Shown here in pieces: positions 57,108-64,000 of a stretch of DNA of 64,000 nucleotides. The position numbers and the translations under genes are program-made. This DNA comes from Boesenbergia rotunda. Lineage: Eukaryota; Streptophyta; Magnoliopsida; Zingiberales; Zingiberaceae. Under the pieces are notes generated by a model. It searched no databases. It saw nothing but the letters and a program-made list of their open reading frames with translations, and was not told the origin of the DNA. The stretch spans positions 1 through 64,000 of the forward strand of contig JAGFNQ010007698.1 in NCBI GenBank assembly GCA_024364735.1. The letters run 5' to 3'. How positions within the stretch are numbered: position 1 is the first letter of the stretch; each line of letters starts with the position of its first letter.

Positions 57108-58756
57108 ATGACACCCAAGTGAGTTTTTGTTTAGTGTTTCATTACGAATCCGTCTATAGAACATGTGTATGAAGCTAATCATGTTTTGGTGTTTGTTTTG
57201 TGCCGTGATCTTCTTGTGTTGGCCGTGACCTCTCCTTTCCATATCTTACCTATGATCAAATGTCTTACCTCATGATTATGTCTCTGTGATCAAATTTGTT
57301 GCCATAATCCTTTGATTAAATCTATTCTCTTATGATCAACTCGACCTTGCTCACTTGATTATCTTATCCCATGATCAATTCGTGTGTGGTTTGTGTGTTC
57401 CTTTAATCTTGTGCCATGATCAATTCAATTCTTTAGAAAATCTTCTAAGGGTAAAGAAGCTGCGGAGGGCAGCTCAAAAGGGAAAGCCCCCTCTTCATCT
57501 GCACCCTCCAGAAGGCCACAGCCTTCCTCGAGCTCTCGCTTTCCGAATGCCGCCTGTGAGCAGGCTTTCCAATCAAGGACCTTCAAATTGTTACCCTGCC
57601 GATCGATAGATGTCCCTTTCCTGATTGAGTATTGTCCTTCAATCATGAGATAGTCACTTTCTATAACCTTGGCTTTCTCCTCACCCTTGAGCGGCCGATC
57701 AATCATGACCTTGTCTCCGAATTTTACAACAACCTCCAGCAAGGTCCTCAAGGCGGTTTCGAGTTCACTACTCGAGTCGCCAAAAGGACTCTTGATTTTT
57801 CTTACGAGATTTTAGCAGAGTATTTGGGTGGTCAACGATCACCAAATCTGTATTCGATCTACCCCGAGCTTCTTGATCCTTTATTGACACCTTTTGCGGA
57901 TGTTACTCTCGATGGTATACATCAGTATTTCTTCGGTCATCCTCGCCCAGCCGGTCTCGATGAGCTGGGCCCTGATTTTCCTACCTTAGCAGCACTTCGT
58001 CTCTCTCCCACTAGCTACATCTTGTTCACGATTATCACAAATTGTATCCTACCAATCACTTCCAAACCTTTAACTGAGATTCGACCCTATCACTGTTTGA
58101 TGCTCTACGGCATGCACCGCCGCTTGGACTTCGATATCATGGAGAGCATTTTCCAGGCTATATTATCTTATCGGGAGCCCAGCCGCCGCACGGTCTACAT
58201 GCCTTTTGGTCACGTCATCACCGACTGGCTCATGTCAGTTGGTGTTGATGTCACCAAGGGCCGGACGATACCTATGGTCCGACAGGATTGTAGACATGGC
58301 CAGCGGGCATTTGCTAAGTCCAGCATCATCGTTAGGGAGCATGATCGGGCATTGGTGTGGAAGGATGGTAGGGTTCTTGGTGAGTTATCGAGGGGAGGTC
58401 CACAGGTTCAGGTGCCAGCCGATGCTGCTGCTGATTATGACGACGAGCCCAAGCCAAATCTTCGCTGGCAGCTCTCAGAGATGGATCAGACTCTCCAGGA
58501 GGATATTCATTTGCGGGAGACCTGGCACGAAGAGGTTCGGATAGATTTTCGCTCCATCGATCGCAGACTGACCGCGATCGAGACCGACGTTTCCGGATCT
58601 CGGACTCTACAGCAGACATGGTATGCTGAGTGGCGCCAGCACACATTCCCTGGAGTTGCGCCATCTTCTAGTGCTGCACCAGCTCCCTTTGCTGCTGTTG
58701 ATGAGACGCTGGACGATCCGATGCAGGCTGACCCCCCCCCCCCCACTGATGACTAA
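57108..58756 (+). pseudogene. Extra ORF of element E: plant-transposon-protein-like, apparently spliced
   Basis: Exon 1 is ATG ACA CCC AA (57108-57118), then an intron GTGAGT to CTTTAG (57119-57436), then exon 2 in frame with KSSKGKEAAEGSSKG and a serine-rich N-terminus. A one-base change near 57640 shifts the frame (a TAG at 57651 ends the first); 57632-58756 then stays open. The conserved part has LGFLLTLERPINHDLVSEFY, RTLDFSYEILAEYLGG and ITNCILPITSKPLTEIRPYH, then GMHRRLDFDIMESIF. This resembles the domain called putative plant transposon protein (PF20167, from memory). A coiled-coil-like segment and a PPPP-rich acidic tail follow. It occupies the slot of the env-like ORF of SIRE elements. 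Function unknown. Confidence 0.6.
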
Positions 58757-59380
58757 TATACCCTATGTCTGTTTGACATTTGGCTTTCTGATCCCTTGCG
58801 TTGTATGACTCTCAGGCTGTATGCCTAGTGACTTGACTTCTCTGGTCGTGTGCCATACTTGTTTGACTTCGATGCATTGATATGCATCTGTTTGGTTGTT
58901 TGATTTGATGCACTGCTATTTTACTAGATGATGATCTTGCCATTAAATGACCAGGCTGTGTTAATATGATGTCTTCGATATTTTGCTTGTCTTATTATGC
59001 TTAGGAGGTTGGCTTATATATGTTCACATGTTTACTATCTGCCTATATGCCTCACTCCATATTGCTTTGTTCATGCATACGATGCTTATATGATACATAT
59101 GCCTGATTTGCCATGCCCTATTGCTGTCATATGTGTTCATATGTTTATCAAAAATCAATCACATCTTTGTTGATTTGGGATACCCCCAGGTTGACGAGGA
59201 GTATGGTTAAAATTAACAGCCCTTCTAGACCCTTTTCGGTGTTCGACAAAGGGGGAGAGTGTGGTTGGTTAAGTTTAGGATGATCATACTGTAGGGGGAG
59301 GATCCTGATTCCCCTATGATTCTGAGTTTTAGGAAAGTTGATTGAGAATCCCTAAACTTAAAATCGAGTTGTCAAACAAC
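58757..59380 (+). other. Non-coding region between the extra ORF and the 3' LTR of E
   Basis: No frame of interest. T-rich with repeated TATGC and ATATG words, consistent with a 3' untranslated region. Two extra purine tracts with GGGGGAG occur near 59246 and 59293, before the main tract at 59381. Confidence 0.6.
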
Positions 59381-59512
59381 AAAAAGGGAGAGATTGTTGA
59401 TGCAGTCTGACACTGATTGTTGTTTTGGTGTTGACACCGATTTTAGTTTAGGTTGATGATTATGATGATTATGATTAAGTCCTGATCGAGGATTAGGCAT
59501 GGTATGGAAAAT

Positions 59513-59925
59513 CCTAGCCTGGAGGGCTAGGTGTTGGAAAATCCTAACCTGGAGGGTTAGGTGTGGAAAATCCTAGCTTGGAGGGCTAGGTGTTGGAAAA
59601 GTCCTAATTCGGAAGGGTTGGGTGAAAAGTCCTAGCTTGGAGGGCTAGGTGAAAAGTCCTAACTTGGAGGGTTAGGTGAAAAGTCCTGGCTTGGAGGGTC
59701 AGGTGCCTAGCTTGGAGGGCTAGGTTGGATGAAGTTGTAACTCGGAAGGGTTGGGTGAAAAGTCCTAGCTTGGAGGGTTAGGTGAAAAGTCCTAGCTTGG
59801 AGGACTAGGTGAAAAGTCCTAACTTGGAGGATTAGGTGCAAATTCCCAACTTGGAGAGTTAGATGGAAAAATCCTTAGCTTGGAGGGTTAAGGTGGATGA
59901 AACCCTAGCTTGGAGGGCTAAGTTT
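59513..59925 (+). repeat. Tandem hairpin array in the E 3' LTR
   Basis: About fourteen units of stem-TTGGAGG-stem. Stem pairs vary together: CCTAGC/GCTAGG, CCTAAC/GTTAGG, CCTGGC/GTCAGG (one G-T pair). The loop is CTGGAGG or TTGGAGG, unlike the GAAGG loop of Y and C, and units are joined by AAAAGT or GGAAAAT. Occupies the same LTR position as in Y and C. Confidence 0.85.
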
Positions 59926-59937
59926 GAGTCCCTGATG

Positions 59938-60460
59938 GGTCTGGTGACCGATCGGGGATATTGGCACGCTGCTCCTTCGTGGATCGGTCTGGTGACCAAT
60001 CCAGCGATGTCTGATCGGTCCGGTGACCGATCAGGGAGCAGGTTGTTGCCGTGTTACTTGGCTCCTGATCGGTCTGGTGACCGATCAGGGAGCAGGCAGC
60101 TTCCTCACTACCTTGCTCCTGATCGGTCTAGTGACCGATCAGGGAGCGAACAGTGAGTGAGTTCCCCCACGGATCAGCTCCTGAACGGTCCGATGACCGA
60201 TCAGGGACTTAGGATTTGATTTCCGAGATCACTGTTCATTAGACCTGATCGGTCTGGGTGACCGATCAGGCTTCACTCTGATCAGTCTGGGGACCGATCA
60301 GGCTTCACTCTGATCGGTCACCAGACCGATTAGGCTTCACTCTAATCGGTCACCAGACCGATCAGGCGTGTATTGCCGCGAGAGCTGGGAATCCCAGCGA
60401 AGGAGTGGATCGGTCTGGTGACCGACCTACAAGCACTGGATCGGTCCGATGACCGATCAC
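59938..60460. repeat. GATCGGTC/GACCGATC palindromic-word cluster in the E U3
   Basis: Roughly twenty occurrences of GATCGGTC or GACCGATC, mostly as pairs such as GATCGGTCTGGTGACCGATC, which are themselves inverted repeats of 8-bp arms. The same words cluster at 56488-56790. Confidence 0.85.
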
Positions 60461-60849
60461 TTTAATTCAAATTGCGTTGTCAGACGCTCTGAACATATCT
60501 GATTCTCTGCGCTCACTCACTGATCCTTGATTTTCTGATTGATATGCTGTGCTAACACTCTGATTAAGCTGCAGGTGACAGGGAAGGATTCAAACACTCA
60601 AGGAGAGTCAATGGAGACCTTTCTTTGGAGCAGGTTTGTCCGTTTTTCCATCTCAGGTTGCAACAGCTGAGCTGCAGACTGGAGCTGAGACTGGAGCTTG
60701 GCTGAGGGAAGCTCAGGGAGTCCAGGGAGAGCTCAGTGGTAGCTGGCGTTGGTAGGTGAGCAGCTGGTGGCTGCAGGGATGGTGTCACCTGATGCTTGGT
60801 GGAGAAACAAAAGGGCGGAAGAATCTTGAAAGGATATGGGCAACACCCT

Positions 60850-63800
60850 TCACTCGTACCTCTGCTTCATGTTCTGCCTATACGCGATCATCCGAGCCGC
60901 CGCTCTGTCTCCAATTTCGTTGACCAGGTCCAGCTCCAAATGTCGTCTCTCCGGATTATCGTCATCATATGCTGCCCTTCGATCCGATTCACACCCGACC
61001 TCGACTGGGATCACTGCTTCGGTTCCATAAACCAGCTGGAAAGGCGTACATCCAGTTGTTTCTTTGATAGTGGTTCTCAAGGCCCATAGGATGCTTGGGA
61101 GCTCCTCTACCCATGTTTCGCCAACGTGGTCGAGCTTAGTCCTCAACCCTCTGAGAATCTCCCGATTGGCCACTTCTGCCTGGCCGTTGCTCTGAGGGTA
61201 GGCTACAGAAGTGAAAGCCTGCTTGATGCCATATTTAGCGCACCATTCCTGTATCTTCCTGCCTTGGAACTGTCTCCCGTTATCCGAGACAAACTTGTGT
61301 GGGATTCCATATCAGCACAGTATGTCTCGCCACAAGAACATCATTATCGCCAGCTCGGTGATACGCGACAGAGCCTCCGCCTCTATCCACTTGGAAAAGT
61401 AATCGACTGCCACCAGCATATATTTCTTCTGAGCGGCGGCCGTCGGGAATGGCCCTACGATGTCCATGCCCCACTGGTCAAAAGGGCAAGAGACCACTGA
61501 CGCCTTCATGGCTTCTGTGGGTCGGTGTGGTAGGCATTGGTGCATCTGGCAGGATAGACATTTGGCAACCAACTCGTTGGCATCTTTCTGTAGGGTGGGC
61601 CAATGATATCCTGACATTATCGCCTTCTGAGCCGTCGCCCGAGCACCAGCGTGGTGTCCACAGATCCCCAGATGAATTTCCCTCAAGACATAATCAGCAT
61701 CCTCTTCGCTTAGGCACTTGAGGAGAGGTCGAGAAAACAATCTCTTGTAGAGGGCGTCGCCGACCAGGGTGAATCTGGACACGTGCTTCTTGAGCCACCG
61801 AGCCTCCTCGCGGTCGGCCGGTAAGGTTCCCCGGGTGAGGTAGGTGATGATCGGGGTTCGCCATTCGGATTCCAACTCCAGGTCAGCCAGTCTTTCTATC
61901 TGCATGACTAACAGCTCCGGGTCGCCCGCCTGAGGAAGCACCCATGAGCCGACTGACCTAGCCATCTTAGCCAATTCATCCGCCTTGAAGTTCTCCTCCC
62001 TTGGGATCTTTCTCACTTGTACCTCTTTGAATTCAGCCTTAAGCTTCTCATAAGCTTCTACGAAAGCCTGCAGCCGATCGCTGTTGACCTCGAAACTTCC
62101 AGCCACTTGTTGCATAACTAGTTGAGAATCTGAGTAGAGTATTACTCGGGCCGCCCCTACATGTTTAGCGGCCTGCAATCCAGCTATGAGGGCCTCGTAC
62201 TCGGCCTCATTATTGGTGGCTTTATACTCCAATCGCACAGACAGGTGCATTTTTTCTCCGTTAGGAGATACCATCAGAACACCGATCCCACTTCCCGATC
62301 GAGTGGACGAACCATCCACATATATCTGCCACGTCTCTTCAATCTCATCTGAGTGCAGCTCGCTTAAGAAGTCAGCTAGAGCTTGAGCCTTGATAGTTGG
62401 TCAAGGCTGGTACTGGATGTCATATTCACTCAGCTCGGTGGTCCACTTGATCAGTCGCCCCGATGCTTCAGGATTTGAGGCTACTTGGCCCAGGTTGTTG
62501 TTCGTCAATACTACGATAGGATGCGCCAAGAAATAAGGACGAAGTCTCCGGGCACCCAACAACAGCACATACATCAATCTTTCGAGTGTCGTGTAGCGGC
62601 ACTCGGCTCCCTTTAATAAATGAGCGAAGAAGTACACTGGCTGCTGTTCAGCCGCTTCCCGCTTGACCAAAACTAGGCTGACCGAGTCAGCTGATGCGGC
62701 CAAATACACGTATAGCATCTCCCCAACCTCCGGTTTTGCCAACACAGGCAGTTCAGCGAGGTAAGCCTTTAGCTCCTCGAATGCCTTGTCACAGTCGACA
62801 TCTCATTGGAACTTTGTAGCTTTGCGGAGGGTTTTGAAGAAAGGCAACCCTCGCTCTGCCGATCGGGAGATAAACCGAGATAGGGCTGTGATTCGCCCTG
62901 CAAGCCGCTGAGCCTCCCGTAGATTTCTGGGCGGGGGCATATCCATCAGGGCCTTGACCTTCCCCGGGTTAGCTCCTATGCCCCGCTCAGTCACAATATA
63001 GCCTAGGAATTTCCCCCTTCGAGCACCAAAAAGGCACTTAGCTGGGTTCAGCTTGAGCCCGTACCTTCGCAGCGTCTGGCAGGTTTCTTCGACATCCGCC
63101 ACCGAGTCCTCAGCTCGAGCAGATTTGATGAGGATGTCATCAACATATACTTCCACATTTCTCCCGATCTAGGACCGAAAGACTTTATTCATCATCCGCT
63201 GATAGGTGGCTCTAGTGTTCTTCAATCCGAATGGCATAACGGTGTAACAATAAGTATCGTCCGCCGTGTTGAAGCTAACATTTTCTTGGTCCTCGGTCGC
63301 CAGGGGTACTTGATGATACCCCTGGTAAGCGTCCAGCATGCAGATGAACTCGCTGCCTGCTGTTGAGTCCACCATCTGATCAATCCGGGGCAAGGGGTAG
63401 CAATCTTTCGGGCAGGCCCTGTTGAGATCCCGAAAGTCGATGTAGATTCGCCATCTGTTGTCCGGCTTAGGCACTAGCACCACGTTGGCCAGCCACGACG
63501 GGAATTGCACCTCCCTGATATGCCTTGCTTCCGTTAACCTCTCGATCTCCGCTTTGATCACCTTGTTCTGCTCGGTGCTAAAGTCCCGCTTCCTTTGCTT
63601 CACGGGCCGAGCGTGGGGGTAGACGTGGAGGTGGTGTTCCGCAGCCTCCAGTTGGACGCCTCTCAGCTCCTTGACGGACCAGGCGAAGACATTTTGGTTC
63701 CGAGCCAAGCACTCCAACAGGGGCTCCTTCAGCTCTTCTGGCAGTCCGGCGGCGACCTTGACTCGGGATTCCTCCCGGTCGGGGAGGAGCTGCACCTCCT

Positions 63801-64000
63801 CTTTGTCTTCATGCAATTCAGACCAAGGAGAGGCTTGGACCATGTTGCAATCAGGGAAGGGACGTGGGGCCTTGCGACTTTCTACGTGAACATCGTCCAC
63901 ATAGCACCTACGGGCTACCTTCTGGTCACCCCTGACTTCTCCCACCTGGTCCCCGACTGGGAATTTAACCTTCAGGTAGATGGTGGAGGCAACGACCCGG
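60850..64000 (-). pseudogene. Tat-like Gypsy pol (RT, RNase H, second RNase H, integrase), truncated
   Basis: A single phase runs from the window edge to 60850, interrupted by stops near 63169, 62803, 62401 and 61312. RT has WRIYIDFRDLNRACPKD and, after the first stop, VYVDDILIKS. The RNase H part has YFFAHLLKGAE. A second RNase H (MDGSSTRSGSGIGV, NNEAEYEALIAGL, YSDSQLV) is of the type found in the Tat lineage. Integrase has CLSCQMHQ, QWGMDIVGPF and ANREILRGL with the glutamate nearby. Each stop is explicable by a C-to-T or G-to-A change. Gag, primer site and LTRs are not in the window. It ends at the E LTR remnant. Confidence 0.9.

Larger units (their letters stand above)
50433..60849 (+). 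mobile_element. Element E: SIRE-like Copia element with an extra ORF
   Basis: Order: end of 5' LTR (50433-50900), primer site 50903, gag 50958-52829, pol 52833-55958, a 1.1 kb region with palindromic words, extra ORF 57108-58756, purine tract 59381-59394, and the first 1.45 kb of the 3' LTR. The LTRs do not overlap enough to compare: the left copy lacks its start and the right copy its end. Protein similarity to C is strong in pol. The internal length (8.5 kb) is larger than in C because of the added ORF. Confidence 0.85.
59395..60849 (+). repeat. Start of the 3' LTR of element E (about 1455 bp, truncated)
   Basis: It begins TGTTGATGCAG after the purine tract AAAAAGGGAGAGAT. It contains a hairpin array at 59513-59925 and the GATCGGTC/GACCGATC cluster at 59938-60460. 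It ends abruptly near 60849 where antisense integrase of a Tat element begins; the CCAACA terminus is missing. Confidence 0.7.

Noticed and set aside
57632..58756. Envelope glycoprotein for the extra ORF of E
   Set aside because: I see no signal peptide, transmembrane segment or cysteine pattern; the conserved block fits a plant transposon-associated domain better.

Overview
The window looks like a repeat-dense plant nuclear chromosome. It has several nested LTR retrotransposons of plant lineages (chromovirus, Tat, SIRE-like Copia), plant tRNA-Met primer-binding sites, and one intron-containing plant gene of the phosphate-starvation HAD phosphatase family. The repeat style suggests a large monocot genome, possibly in the Zingiberales; that guess rests on general impression only. 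Apart from the one host gene at 11554-12635, nearly everything recognisable is transposon-derived.

Layout. 1-2137: antisense end of a Gypsy LTR. 2138-10923: an old antisense Copia element (X; gag start on the left, primer site and LTR on the right), split by a younger Copia derivative (Y, 2292-9488) that is flanked by AAAAT on both sides. Y has a normal 5' LTR, a gag-like ORF without zinc knuckle or pol, and a highly unusual palindromic 3' LTR, so both ends of the insertion are U3 ends. 10924-14130: a gene island with an intact-looking four-exon phosphatase gene on the minus strand and a perfect P1BS phosphate-response motif about 196 bp upstream of its ATG. 14136-36215: a plus-strand Tat-like Gypsy (F), whose gag is split by a 20.3 kb insertion of a Tekay/Del-like chromovirus (G, 15329-35614, target duplication GAAGT). 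The 5' LTR of G is itself split by a 9.3 kb non-autonomous element (H, 25631-34898, target duplication CATAC) that encodes a glutamine-rich, repeat-containing protein of unknown function. 36216-44659: a SIRE-like Copia (C), also inserted in the gag of F. Its 3' LTR is interrupted at 44660 by a minus-strand Copia (D, 44660-50431). A single N at 50432 marks the junction to a plus-strand SIRE-like Copia (E, 50433 to about 60849). E carries an additional, apparently spliced ORF between pol and the 3' LTR. 60850-64000: minus-strand pol of a second Tat-like Gypsy with an extra RNase H domain.

The strongest unexplained signal is a shared architecture in the U3 regions of the Copia families. Each has a tandem array of short hairpins with near-constant loops and stems that change on both sides (compensatory changes), followed by a cluster of one short palindromic word (GGGCGCCC in Y/C, GATCGGTC/GACCGATC in E). 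In E the same palindromic word also clusters just upstream of the extra ORF, which suggests an internal promoter. The pol frames of C, E and the right-hand Tat element are mostly broken by stop codons explicable as C-to-T (or G-to-A) changes rather than by frameshifts, consistent with decay of methylated DNA. All assignments come from reading the sequence; no database search was run.
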